Source: Flavobacterium beibuense F44-8 (GTDB lineage: Bacteria; Bacteroidota; Bacteroidia; Flavobacteriales; Flavobacteriaceae). Taken from it: a DNA stretch of 64,000 bases. Both the position numbers and the translations under genes were made by a program. Where the stretch lies: NCBI RefSeq assembly GCF_000769915.1, contig NZ_JRLV01000004.1:62001-126000 (forward strand). The letters are read 5' to 3'. Below are positions 40,991-49,938 of the stretch, in pieces (the stretch's first letter is position 1; each line of letters begins with the position of its first letter). The notes under the pieces were generated by a model that saw only the letters and a list, made by a program, of their open reading frames with translations, was not told the DNA's origin and did no database searches.

Positions 40991-43045
40991 CTACCAAATT
41001 TTAACACGTTTATCCGGCTCAACATACATACCATCGCCTTGTTTAATATCAAATGCTTTATAGAAAGCGTCAATATTTTGCAATGGCACATAAGCTCTGT
41101 ACATACCCGGAGAGTGAGGGTCGGTTTTCACCTGATTCTTAATCGCTTCATCTCTCATTTTTGTTCTCCATATAGTTGCCCATGAGATAAAGAAACGCTG
41201 TTCTGGCGTGTACCCATCTATAAGACCCGGATTACCATGCTCTTTAAGGTACAGCTGTAAACCATCGTAAGCAGCATTTACACCACCAAGGTCACCAATG
41301 TTTTCACCAAGGGTAAATTTACCGTCTACATAAATACCCGGTAATGGCTGCAGTTGGCTGTACTGATCGGCAAGTGCACCACCAAGACCTGTAAATTTCT
41401 CAAGGTCTTCGTCACTCCACCAGTTAACAAGGTTACCATCTGCATTATAACGTGAACCGCTATCATCAAAACCATGAGAAATTTCGTGACCTATTACAGC
41501 CCCAATACCACCATAGTTAACAGCCTCATCTGCTTTATAATCATAAAACGGAGGTTGTAATATACCTGCCGGGAAAACAATCTCGTTGTATGAAGGGTTA
41601 AAGTAAGCATTTACAATTTGAGGAGCCATGTGCCACTCGTTTTTATCTACCGGTCTTTTAAGGTCTTTTTTATCCTGCTCAAATCTCCAACGGGCAACAG
41701 CCTTCATGTTAGAAAAGAAAGTACCACCATCTTCCGGGCCTTTAAGAGTAAGCTCAGAATAGTCTTTCCATTCGTCAGGGTAACCAATTTTCACTTTTAA
41801 CCTTCTAAGTTTATCAATAGCATTTTGTCTTGTACTTTTTGCCATCCACGGAAGGTTGTTAATACGGTTCTCATAAGCAAGCATAACGTTTTTAATCATG
41901 CTCTCTGCTTTTTCCTTAGCCTCTGCAGGGAACTTTTTAGCAACATATAGCTTACCTAAAGCCTCACCTACAGTACCGTTAATGGTTTGAAGTGCATTTT
42001 TATCGCGGGTTTCCTCTTTAAGAGCACCTCTTAATGTTTTACTGTAAAACTCCCAGTTAGCAGTTTCAATATCAGTAGTAAGGTATCCGGTAGATTTATT
42101 TAAAAGGGTCCATTTCAGGTAATCCTTCCATGTATCCACATCACCTTTAGCTAAAATATTCTGTAAAGCTCTCATGTATCTTGGCTGAGACACTACAATA
42201 GTATCTACATTTCCTATACCTGTATCTTTAAGAAATTTATCCCATCTGATTATTGGAGTAAGCTTTTGCAAATCTTCAATCGCCATTGGGTTATAGGTCT
42301 TCCTGCTGTCACGACGCTCTACCCTGTCCAGTCTTGGCTCTGCCATAGCCGTTTCAAAGGCAAGAATATTTGCTGCTGCTTTTTTAGCCTGCTTGTCGTT
42401 GTAACCAATGTACTTAAGCATTCTGGCAACATGCTCCTCATACTTAGCTCTTTTCTCTTTTGAATCTTCGTCGTCAGAAACATAATAATCCCTGTCCGGT
42501 AAACCAAGTGAACCTATACCAAGGTAAAGAGTGTTCTTATTACTGTCTTTAGCATCAGCACCTACACCAATACCAAAAAAGCCCATTCCGCCTTCCGGCT
42601 CCATGTCGCTTAATAACTGCTGAAGATCGTGTACGTTTTTAACCTGATCTATTCTTCTTAAGTATGGTTTTAAAGGCTCAGTTCCCATTCTGTTACGGGT
42701 AACCGTATCCATAATAGTTCTGTAAAGACGTGCTGCCTTACCTTCATCGGTATCGGCTTTAAGAGTTTTGTCTGCCGCCGCAGTCTTTAAAATTTCAAGA
42801 GCGTCATTATTTGTATTTTCCCTTAGCTCATCAAAACTACCCCAGCGGGTTTTGTTTCCGGGAATCTCGGTCTGGTCAATCCAGGTTCCGTTAACATATC
42901 TGAAAAAATCATCTGCCGGACTTACTTTCTTATCCATATAAGAAAGGTTAATACCATGACTGTCTGATTTTTGAGCGCTACAAACCGCTGTTCCTAAAAA
43001 TAGGGCTGCTGTAGCGATTTTTACATTTCTGTTTAATTTCATCAT
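40991..43045 (-). CDS. M13-family (neprilysin-like) zinc metalloendopeptidase
   Basis: A 684-residue exported peptidase (signal to about residue 25, SAQKSD). Family M13 hallmarks near the C-terminus are all seen: VNAYFNPSYNEIVFPAGILQPP, zinc site GHEISHGFDD (HExxH), third ligand in GENIGDLGG, and the final GDGMYVEPDKRVKIW. The N-terminal part (DDFFRYVNGTWIDQTEIP) is also typical. Usually degrades small peptides outside the cytoplasm. Complete length for the family. Confidence 0.96.
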   Translation of the reverse strand: MMKLNRNVKIATAALFLGTAVCSAQKSDSHGINLSYMDKKVSPADDFFRYVNGTWIDQTEIPGNKTRWGSFDELRENTNNDALEILKTAAADKTLKADTDEGKAARLYRTIMDTVTRNRMGTEPLKPYLRRIDQVKNVHDLQQLLSDMEPEGGMGFFGIGVGADAKDSNKNTLYLGIGSLGLPDRDYYVSDDEDSKEKRAKYEEHVARMLKYIGYNDKQAKKAAANILAFETAMAEPRLDRVERRDSRKTYNPMAIEDLQKLTPIIRWDKFLKDTGIGNVDTIVVSQPRYMRALQNILAKGDVDTWKDYLKWTLLNKSTGYLTTDIETANWEFYSKTLRGALKEETRDKNALQTINGTVGEALGKLYVAKKFPAEAKEKAESMIKNVMLAYENRINNLPWMAKSTRQNAIDKLRRLKVKIGYPDEWKDYSELTLKGPEDGGTFFSNMKAVARWRFEQDKKDLKRPVDKNEWHMAPQIVNAYFNPSYNEIVFPAGILQPPFYDYKADEAVNYGGIGAVIGHEISHGFDDSGSRYNADGNLVNWWSDEDLEKFTGLGGALADQYSQLQPLPGIYVDGKFTLGENIGDLGGVNAAYDGLQLYLKEHGNPGLIDGYTPEQRFFISWATIWRTKMRDEAIKNQVKTDPHSPGMYRAYVPLQNIDAFYKAFDIKQGDGMYVEPDKRVKIW

Positions 43046-43067
43046 TTAAAGTTTAAACCTTGGGTTA

Positions 43068-43075
43068 CAAAAATA
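43068..43075 (-). promoter_or_regulatory. -7 box (TATTTTTG) for the M13 peptidase
   Basis: Exact consensus on the minus strand, 22 nt upstream of the M13 peptidase start. Confidence 0.45.
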
Positions 43076-43181
43076 TAAAGTTAACATAAATAGCATAGCA
43101 TAAACATGTTAAATATATCGTTTTCGATACTTTAACAATGCATAACTATTAATAAAAGAGCAACAATCAAGCCCCGTTTTG

Positions 43182-43189
43182 TAAATTTG
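43182..43189 (+). promoter_or_regulatory. -7 box (TAAATTTG) for the SCO gene
   Basis: Exact consensus, 18 nt upstream of the ATG at 43208. A TTG within the box could be read as a start but is rejected for this reason. Confidence 0.5.
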
Positions 43190-43207
43190 CAAAAAAATTA
43201 CCCAAAC

Positions 43208-43900
43208 ATGCTTTCATTCTTTAAAAAATACAGGATTTTTTTCATTGTATTCTTCATAATTTCCGCCATTATACTTTCCCTTTTTTACAATGCACTAAAG
43301 CCGGCAAAAACACTAAAAGTTTACAGTCCGTCTGACGTAAACCCCGAACTGGTAGACACCACCATACAGTATGTGGCACGCAATCATAAAATTGCCGACT
43401 TTGCATTTGTAAACCAAAACGGTGATACCATAACCCAAAATGATTACAAAGGAAAAATATATGTAGCCGATTTCTTTTTCACTACCTGTCCTACTATTTG
43501 CCCTATTATGACCGATAATATGGTATGGCTTCAGGATAAAATTAAAGATAATCCAAAAGTGATGTTACTATCACACTCAGTAACACCGGATATTGACAGT
43601 GTACCGGTACTTAAGGCTTATGCTAAAAAGAAAGGGGTAATTGATGCCAAATGGAACCTGGTTACAGGCAACAAAAAAGACATTTATTACATAGCCCGAA
43701 AATCGTATTTAGCAGTAAAAACAACTACTTCCAGCGAACTGTATGATATGGTACATACCGAAAATTTCATACTGGTAGACCAAGAAGGAAGGATTCGCGG
43801 ATTTTATAACGGCACCAATTTGGATGAGGATGTTCCGGGAGAGAAAAACGTAAAACAACTGCTTGAAGATATTAATTGGCTTTGCGAACACGAAAAGTGA
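43208..43900 (+). CDS. SCO1/SenC/PrrC-family copper chaperone
   Basis: A 230-residue thioredoxin-fold protein anchored by an N-terminal helix (about 9-29), facing the periplasm. The copper ligands are the CPTIC pair (Cys94 and Cys98) and a later His (DMVHTENF), the SCO signature. It assembles the CuA centre of cytochrome c oxidase or acts as a thiol-disulfide reductant. It sits directly upstream of the feo operon with a 55-nt gap, but has its own promoter box. Confidence 0.94.
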   Translation: MLSFFKKYRIFFIVFFIISAIILSLFYNALKPAKTLKVYSPSDVNPELVDTTIQYVARNHKIADFAFVNQNGDTITQNDYKGKIYVADFFFTTCPTICPIMTDNMVWLQDKIKDNPKVMLLSHSVTPDIDSVPVLKAYAKKKGVIDAKWNLVTGNKKDIYYIARKSYLAVKTTTSSELYDMVHTENFILVDQEGRIRGFYNGTNLDEDVPGEKNVKQLLEDINWLCEHEK

Positions 43901-43955
43901 GGCTATTTGAATATTAATTCATAATTTTGCAGTCTTAATTTATTCTAAATAAGCT

Positions 43956-44195
43956 TTGAAAACTTCACTTGCAGGGCTAAAAAAAGGACAAAAGGCCATT
44001 ATAACCGATTTTAATATCGATGCCATCCCGTTAAAGTTACTTGAAATGGGGTGCCTTCCCGGCAATGTTGTAGAGCTTTTACAAATTGCCCCTTTGGGCG
44101 ATCCAATCTACATCAATGTGAACGACAGCCATGTGGCAATTCGCATGGAAACTGCCGAAGAAATTGATGTCGAAATAATAACTGATACTATTTAA
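43956..44195 (+). CDS. feoA: Ferrous iron transport protein A
   Basis: A 79-residue SH3-like regulator of FeoB: TSLAGLKKGQKAIITDF, then LLEMGCLPGNVVELLQIAPLGDPIYI, all typical. The start is TTG at 43956: an in-frame stop lies two codons upstream and no ATG precedes the conserved sequence. Its stop overlaps the feoB ATG by one base (TAATG). Confidence 0.94.
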   Translation: MKTSLAGLKKGQKAIITDFNIDAIPLKLLEMGCLPGNVVELLQIAPLGDPIYINVNDSHVAIRMETAEEIDVEIITDTI

Positions 44196-46300
44196 TGGCA
44201 GCCCCTACTATAAAGATAGCTTTAATTGGTAATCCCAATACCGGAAAAACGTCTGTTTTCAACCAACTCACAGGACTCAACCAGCAGGTAGGTAACTACC
44301 CCGGTATTACTGTAGAGCGAAAGCAGGGATCGGTAAAATTACCCGGAAACATTAAAGGTACCGTTATAGATTTACCGGGAACATACAGCCTTAATGCCAG
44401 TTCTATTGACGAGAACGTTGTTATAGAACTGCTGCTTAACCGTAACGATAAGGATTTCCCCGATGTGGCCGTAGTGGTAACCGATGTGGAAAACCTAAAA
44501 CGTAATCTGCTGCTGTTTACCCAAATTAAAGATCTTGAAATCCCTACCATACTGGTGGTTAATATGGCCGACAGGATGGACCGTAAAGGGATTAGCCTTG
44601 ATATCCCTTATCTTGAAGAGCACCTTAATACCAAAATAGCACTGGTTAGTTCCCGTAAAGGAATTGGTATTGATGCCCTTAAAAAACTTATACTGGATTA
44701 CAAAAACCTTTCTACAGAACCGTGCCTTAACGCATCGAGCATAGATCCTGAGTATTTTAATAAACTAAGGAATGCTTTCCCAAACCAGTTGCTGTACAAG
44801 CTATGGTTGGTTATTACACAGGATGTGAATTTTGGCGCACTGGAAAGAAACGAAATACAAAACAGCTCGTTTACCAAAACCAAGTCAGAACTTAAAAGGC
44901 TTCAGCAAAAGGAGACCATTAAGCGCTACCAGTTTATAAACGATGTATTGAAAAGCGGACTTACAGTAGATTCCTCTAAGGCAAAAGACCTTAGGGCAAA
45001 ACTGGACAGGCTGCTTACGCATAAAGTATTTGGGTACATTATTTTCTTCTGTATCCTTATGCTTATATTCCAGTCTATCTTCGCGTGGTCTGCCATCCCG
45101 ATGGATTTTATTGATGAGAGTTTTACCAAACTTAGCTCGTGGGCTTCAAAATCATTACCGCCCGGTAAGCTTACAGAGCTTATTGCAAATGGTATTGTAC
45201 CGGGTATAGGCGGTGTGGTAATTTTCATTCCGCAAATTGCTTTCCTTTTCCTGTTTATATCATTACTGGAAGAGAGTGGTTACATGAGCCGCGTGGTATT
45301 CCTTATGGACAAGATAATGAAGCGCTTTGGTCTTAGCGGAAAAAGTATTGTTCCGTTAATCTCAGGTACGGCCTGTGCCATCCCTGCTATTATGGCGGCA
45401 AGGAATATAGAGAACTGGCGCGAAAGGCTTATTACCATACTGGTTACACCGTTCACTACCTGCTCGGCAAGACTGCCTGTATATACTATCCTTATTTCGC
45501 TAATCATACCTAACCGTATGGCACTGGGCTTTTTTAACCTTCAGGGATTAACTCTTATGTTGTTATATCTTTTAGGTTTCGGCGGAGCCATACTTTCAGC
45601 ATATCTTCTTAACAAAATTCTCAAAACAAGGTATAAAAGCTTTTTTGTAGCCGAAATGCCGAACTATAAAATGCCTTTGTTTAAAAATGTTGCCATTAAC
45701 GTTATAGAGAAAACAAAAGCATTTGTATTTGGTGCCGGTAAAATTATCCTTGCACTATCTATAATAATATGGTTTTTAGGCTCACACGGGCCGGGCGATA
45801 ACTTTAAAAATGCCGAGGCTTATATAACACAACAGCCCCAATACATGAATCTTTCCCAAGATGAGATTGATAACGAAGTTGCTGCTTATCAGTTAGAAAA
45901 CTCTTATATAGGTATAATAGGACAAACTATTGAACCTGTTATAAGACCTTTGGGTTATGATTGGAAAATTGGCATAGCTATTGTATCATCTTTTGCTGCA
46001 AGGGAAGTATTTGTAGGTACACTTGCAACCATATACAACATAGGAAGCAGCAGTGATGATGAAGCTACTATTAAGCAGCGAATGGATGCCGAGATTAATC
46101 CGGTAACAGGAGATAAGGTATTTAATTTTGCCACAGGAGTGTCATTGCTATTGTTCTATGCTTTTGCCATGCAGTGCATTAGCACACTGGCAATAACAAA
46201 AAAAGAAACCAACTCCTGGAAATGGCCCCTAATACAACTGTTTGGCATGAGTACCTTTGCCTACATAGTATCGTTAGTAGCCTACCAGCTTTTAAAATAA
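44195..46300 (+). CDS. feoB: Ferrous iron transporter FeoB
   Basis: Inner-membrane Fe2+ transporter of 701 residues. The G domain (1-170) has G1 GNPNTGKTS, G3 DLPGTYSLN and G4 NMADRMD, followed by the GDI-like helical part and the membrane domain (about 280-700) with Gate-type motifs GTACAIPAIMAARNI, TPFTTCSARLPVY and the AAREVFVGTLATIY segment. Full-length. Co-transcribed with feoA and the two genes downstream. Confidence 0.97.
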   Translation: MAAPTIKIALIGNPNTGKTSVFNQLTGLNQQVGNYPGITVERKQGSVKLPGNIKGTVIDLPGTYSLNASSIDENVVIELLLNRNDKDFPDVAVVVTDVENLKRNLLLFTQIKDLEIPTILVVNMADRMDRKGISLDIPYLEEHLNTKIALVSSRKGIGIDALKKLILDYKNLSTEPCLNASSIDPEYFNKLRNAFPNQLLYKLWLVITQDVNFGALERNEIQNSSFTKTKSELKRLQQKETIKRYQFINDVLKSGLTVDSSKAKDLRAKLDRLLTHKVFGYIIFFCILMLIFQSIFAWSAIPMDFIDESFTKLSSWASKSLPPGKLTELIANGIVPGIGGVVIFIPQIAFLFLFISLLEESGYMSRVVFLMDKIMKRFGLSGKSIVPLISGTACAIPAIMAARNIENWRERLITILVTPFTTCSARLPVYTILISLIIPNRMALGFFNLQGLTLMLLYLLGFGGAILSAYLLNKILKTRYKSFFVAEMPNYKMPLFKNVAINVIEKTKAFVFGAGKIILALSIIIWFLGSHGPGDNFKNAEAYITQQPQYMNLSQDEIDNEVAAYQLENSYIGIIGQTIEPVIRPLGYDWKIGIAIVSSFAAREVFVGTLATIYNIGSSSDDEATIKQRMDAEINPVTGDKVFNFATGVSLLLFYAFAMQCISTLAITKKETNSWKWPLIQLFGMSTFAYIVSLVAYQLLK

Positions 46301-46302
46301 CG

Positions 46303-47139
46303 ATGAAAAAAACAATATTAGCGTATTGCTGCACCTTACTGATCGTTGCGGGAGGATACTCTCAGGATAAACTGAACAAATCAAAAAGTGAATTAAACGA
46401 AAAGGAAAGTTCTAATGCCGGTACCGGTCAGCAAAAAACAACAAGCTCGTCTTCGTCGTCTTCAGGAGACGAAGGAATCGGTTTCCTGTTTTTAGGACTT
46501 ATGGGAAAAGCTGTCGCCTTTACTGCAGGCATAGCCATTATAGGGCATTATGGCGTTGAAGATCATTTACACTTTGAACAAACGGAGTATCCGTACTACC
46601 TGCCTGAACACGGTAATTATTTTAATGCCGGTTTGCATGATAACGGAAATATAAATAATTTCAGGTTTGACCTTAAAGATAAGTTTCTTTACAACAACGG
46701 TAACCTGTTTGGTAATCACCTGGAGGCCAAATTAAGACCTTTTCATTACTTTTATGTGAAAGCCGACTATTACCAGTTGTTTGAATTTCAGGAAAACACG
46801 TCAGACAACCTTTCGCTGTTCTATTTTAATTTGGGATACGACAGGATACGTTTAAGACGTTTTAATTTAGGATGGACAATAGGAGCCTCATACATAGCTA
46901 ACGATGTAAACAAGTTTGGTTTTTCGTTTGGTGCCAATGCGGAATATTTCAGTAAAAAGAATGTAAGCTTCCTCGCAGGAGCCAAATGGTCATTTATTAA
47001 CAACAAACCGGTACATGCCTTCGAAATTGAAGGACGTTTTCACCGCAAAAACTACTTTATAAGCGTAGGCTTTGAGCACCTTGATATTGCTTCACCCAAT
47101 TATAACTTTGCAACCGTAGGCGGTGGCATTTATTTGTAA
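46303..47139 (+). CDS. Outer-membrane beta-barrel-like protein in the feo operon
   Basis: A 278-residue protein with a signal peptide (MKKTILAYCCTLLIVAGGYS), a Ser-rich low-complexity segment (about 48-58), a hydrophobic stretch (GIGFLFLGLMGKAVAFTAGIAII, about 62-84) and a C-terminal part with alternating aromatic strands (FYVKADYYQLFEF, LFYFNLGYDRIRL, GFSFGANAEYF). The last part looks like an outer-membrane barrel. No family recognised. Starts 2 nt after the feoB stop and ends 2 nt before the FeoB-associated peptide, so it is a true operon member; an iron-uptake accessory role is inferred from this only. Confidence 0.8.
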   Translation: MKKTILAYCCTLLIVAGGYSQDKLNKSKSELNEKESSNAGTGQQKTTSSSSSSSGDEGIGFLFLGLMGKAVAFTAGIAIIGHYGVEDHLHFEQTEYPYYLPEHGNYFNAGLHDNGNINNFRFDLKDKFLYNNGNLFGNHLEAKLRPFHYFYVKADYYQLFEFQENTSDNLSLFYFNLGYDRIRLRRFNLGWTIGASYIANDVNKFGFSFGANAEYFSKKNVSFLAGAKWSFINNKPVHAFEIEGRFHRKNYFISVGFEHLDIASPNYNFATVGGGIYL

Positions 47140-47141
47140 TT

Positions 47142-47270
47142 ATGGATATACAGGATATAATAGTATATATACTCGTTGCCGGGGCAGCAGCCTTTTTGGT
47201 AAAGAAATTCTTTTTTAAAAAGAAAAAGAAATCAGGCAGTTGCGGCAGTGACGATTGTGGTTGCCATTAA
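47142..47270 (+). CDS. FeoB-associated Cys-rich membrane protein
   Basis: A 42-residue protein too short for most gene finders. It has a single membrane helix (DIIVYILVAGAAAFLV), a very basic run (KKFFFKKKKK) and a Cys-rich end (SCGSDDCGCH). This is the family layout of FeoB-associated Cys-rich proteins, thought to have an FeoC-like role. 2 nt after the preceding stop. Confidence 0.9.
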   Translation: MDIQDIIVYILVAGAAAFLVKKFFFKKKKKSGSCGSDDCGCH

Positions 47271-47309
47271 ACTTTATATGGAGCCATTCTTTTTTAAGCA
47301 TAATACGGT

Positions 47310-49196
47310 TTAATCTTTAATAATAAGTACCGGTATCTTAACCTTATGCCTTACAGCATCTACAGTAGTTCCAAATATAATGTCCTTAATCCAGTTGTGC
47401 CCGTGAGCTCCCAGTATCAGGATATCATAATGTGATCCTTCCTTATTGATAATAGCCGGAATTTGTCGTTTAGGGCTACCAAAGCTCAGTTCGGTTTTAA
47501 CCTTATAGCCTTTTTCCTCAAGGCTTTTTTTGTAGGCTTTAAGGTAATCCTTATCGCTTGAGGTTTCATAGTCATGCGCCTGATCGCCATACATCATAGC
47601 CCCCACCGTTTCCACTATATGGATTAGGGTATATTCGGCATCCTTACCACCCATTTGCAGTGCGCTGGATATGGCACGGGTATCAGTTCTGGAAAAATCA
47701 AGTGCCAGTGCAATACTCTTATACTCCTTAACACCATTCTCCTCATTAACGATAATTTCATCAATATGCGGAACCAGTTTTTCGTGTTTGTCTTTTTTAT
47801 GGATTAACGGCCTGAAAATAATATATAGTAATAATATGGCAGCTCCAACAGCTAAAGGCACTACAAGCAACCATATATACACAGGATGTTCTGACGACTC
47901 TACCCAAGATCCTATCTCATCATAAACTAGTTTGGCATTAAGCGCCACAATTACCAGCGCAATTATCCACGAAGCAATTTTGGTAAACGGTCCAATAGCA
48001 AACTCGTTCATTTTCTTTTTATCGCTTACAAAATGGATAAGCGGTATAATGGCAAACCCAAGCTGGAGGCTAAGCACTACCTGACTAAGTAAAAGAAGTT
48101 CTCCTGTTGCCTCTTCTCCCAAATATACTATGGCAATAAAAGCGGGTACTATAGCCAGCAGGCGGGTAACAATACGCCTTACCCAAGGCTGTATCCTAAG
48201 GCTAAGGTAGCCCTCCATAACAATCTGTCCGGCAAGCGTACCGGTAATGGTGGAGCTCTGACCCGCAGCAATAAGTGCCAGGGCAAACAGTACCGACGCC
48301 CAGTCAGTCCCTAGTAACGGAGCAAGCAATTGATGGGCATCCTGAATATCGGCCACCTCATGCATACCGCTGTTAAAAAAGGTAGCAGCAGCGAGTATAA
48401 GTATGGCTGCATTTACAAAAAATGCAAGGTTAAGTGCTATAACCGAATCAATAAAATTATAACGAAGCGCCTGTTTTATTCCTTTAAACGAACGGTCAAA
48501 CTTTCGGGTCTGCACTAATGACGAATGCAGGTACAGGTTATGCGGCATAACCGTTGCCCCTATAATACCTATGGCAATATACAGTGCAGCACTGTTAGGA
48601 ATGGAAGGTACGAGCCCCTTCACTACCTCACCCATTTCGGGCTTAGCAAAAAACATCTCTGCCAAAAAAGAAAACCCTATAATACCGATAAGCGCTATAA
48701 TAAACGCCTCCATTTTTTTAATTCCTTTATTTAAAAGGAAGAGTAATAGGAAAGTATCCAGCATGGTAATGCTTACCCCCCATAATAACGGAATATCAAA
48801 CAACAACTGTAAACCTATAGCCATACCGAGTACTTCAGCAAGATCGCAGGCCGCTATGGCTATTTCGGCAAGTCCGTATAATATATAATTGACTCCTTTA
48901 GGATAGGTTTCCCTCGATGCCTGTGCCAAATCCCTACGGCTAACAATCCCTAGCCTCGCACTAAGGCTTTGTAAAAGCAGTGCCATGATGTTTGACATAA
49001 GCAGTACCCAAAGCAGTTTGTAACCAAACTGACTACCACCGGCAATATCGGTCGCCCAGTTGCCCGGGTCCATATACCCCACGCTTATCATATAAGCCGG
49101 ACCAAAAAAGGCTAGTATCTTTTTCCATACAGAAGTATTCTGTACAATATTTACCGACTCGTGTACTTCCTCCAGGGAGTGGCTGTTTTTTGTCAT
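47310..49196 (-). CDS. mntH: NRAMP manganese/iron transporter fused to a universal stress domain
   Basis: A 628-residue fusion. Residues 1-about 480 form an NRAMP (MntH-type) transporter with the metal-binding DPGNWAT motif (helix 1) and MPHNLYLHSS (helix 6). Residues about 490-628 are a UspA domain (YKSIALALDFSRTDTRAISSA) ending with the ATP-binding pattern GAHGHNWIKDIIFGTT (G-2x-G-9x-G-T). MntH in most bacteria has only the first part. Translated directly after mntR (1-nt gap) on the minus strand. Metal specificity is inferred from the regulator. Confidence 0.93.
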   Translation of the reverse strand: MTKNSHSLEEVHESVNIVQNTSVWKKILAFFGPAYMISVGYMDPGNWATDIAGGSQFGYKLLWVLLMSNIMALLLQSLSARLGIVSRRDLAQASRETYPKGVNYILYGLAEIAIAACDLAEVLGMAIGLQLLFDIPLLWGVSITMLDTFLLLFLLNKGIKKMEAFIIALIGIIGFSFLAEMFFAKPEMGEVVKGLVPSIPNSAALYIAIGIIGATVMPHNLYLHSSLVQTRKFDRSFKGIKQALRYNFIDSVIALNLAFFVNAAILILAAATFFNSGMHEVADIQDAHQLLAPLLGTDWASVLFALALIAAGQSSTITGTLAGQIVMEGYLSLRIQPWVRRIVTRLLAIVPAFIAIVYLGEEATGELLLLSQVVLSLQLGFAIIPLIHFVSDKKKMNEFAIGPFTKIASWIIALVIVALNAKLVYDEIGSWVESSEHPVYIWLLVVPLAVGAAILLLYIIFRPLIHKKDKHEKLVPHIDEIIVNEENGVKEYKSIALALDFSRTDTRAISSALQMGGKDAEYTLIHIVETVGAMMYGDQAHDYETSSDKDYLKAYKKSLEEKGYKVKTELSFGSPKRQIPAIINKEGSHYDILILGAHGHNWIKDIIFGTTVDAVRHKVKIPVLIIKD

Positions 49197-49197
49197 A

Positions 49198-49851
49198 CTA
49201 CAACGGTTTTACAAACAGGTTGGCCGCAATTTTATTAGAAACACTAAGCGGTTTGTCGTTCACTTTTAAGCTAAGTGACTGGTCAAAATGTTCGCGGGAT
49301 ACAATCTCTATAGCCGATCCCAATGCTATTTGCTGCTTATCCAGATATTGAAGAAAAGAAGAAGAACTGTCTTTAACGCCTACACAAATCACTTTAGTAT
49401 TAAGGCTGGTTTCACTTAACAGTTGTTTTTCCATCTTGGCTATCTTACCGTTACGGTCGGGTATAGGGTCACCATGCGGATCTTCTGTTGGAAAGTCCAA
49501 GAACTCGTCAAGCTTATCAATAAGTTTCTCTGATTTTATATGCTCCAGCTGCTCGGCAACATCATGCACCTCGTCCCATGAAAAGTCAAGCTTATCAACA
49601 AGGAATACTTCCCATAGCCTGTGTTTTCTTACAATCATTACGGCATGCTGCCTCCCCTTTTCAGTTAGCGAAACCCCTTGGTATTTCTTATAGGCCACCA
49701 GCTCCTTTTCGGCAAGCTTCTTTACCATATCGGTCACCGAAGACGGCTTACTCTCCATTTCATTAGCGATGGCATTGGTAGTAATACCCTTGCTATTTCC
49801 AGTAGATAAATGGTAAATAACCTTAAGGTAGTTTTCTTCAGAATATGTCAT
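49198..49851 (-). CDS. mntR: MntR/DtxR-family metal-dependent repressor
   Basis: A 217-residue repressor with the N-terminal winged helix (YSEENYLKVIYHLSTGNSKGITTNAIANEMESKPSSVTDMVKKLAEKEL), the dimerisation and metal-binding domain (about 65-135: VMIVRKHRLWEVFLVDKLDF, EHIKSEKLIDKLDEFLDFPTEDPHGDPIP) and a C-terminal SH3/FeoA-like domain. When metal is bound it represses uptake genes. It leads the mntR-mntH pair and is divergent from a TonB receptor whose promoter overlaps a DtxR-like palindrome. Confidence 0.94.
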   Translation of the reverse strand: MTYSEENYLKVIYHLSTGNSKGITTNAIANEMESKPSSVTDMVKKLAEKELVAYKKYQGVSLTEKGRQHAVMIVRKHRLWEVFLVDKLDFSWDEVHDVAEQLEHIKSEKLIDKLDEFLDFPTEDPHGDPIPDRNGKIAKMEKQLLSETSLNTKVICVGVKDSSSSFLQYLDKQQIALGSAIEIVSREHFDQSLSLKVNDKPLSVSNKIAANLFVKPL

Positions 49852-49867
49852 TACATGTTAATTATTA

Positions 49868-49892
49868 AACAAATATAAATAATTAATTTGTT
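49868..49892 (-). promoter_or_regulatory. mntR promoter region with inverted repeat
   Basis: AACAAAT (49868-49874) and ATTTGTT (49886-49892) are 7-bp inverted arms 11 nt apart. The minus-strand -7 box TATATTTG (49870-49877) overlaps the left arm; it lies 18 nt upstream of the mntR start, so autoregulation is plausible. Confidence 0.5.
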
Positions 49893-49926
49893 ATGTTGAA
49901 AAACATTTTTAGTTTTGCCTAAAAAT
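49888..49926 (+). promoter_or_regulatory. TonB-receptor promoter overlapped by a DtxR/MntR-like palindrome
   Basis: TTG (49888-49890), 19-nt spacer and TAGTTTTG (49910-49917) match the Bacteroidota promoter consensus. Lying across the -7 box is ATTTTTAG (49905-49912) with CTAAAAAT (49919-49926), perfect 8-bp arms 6 nt apart, like the TTTAGG..CCTAAA operators of DtxR-family repressors. Confidence 0.65.
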
Positions 49927-49938
49927 ATAATTTGTTAA

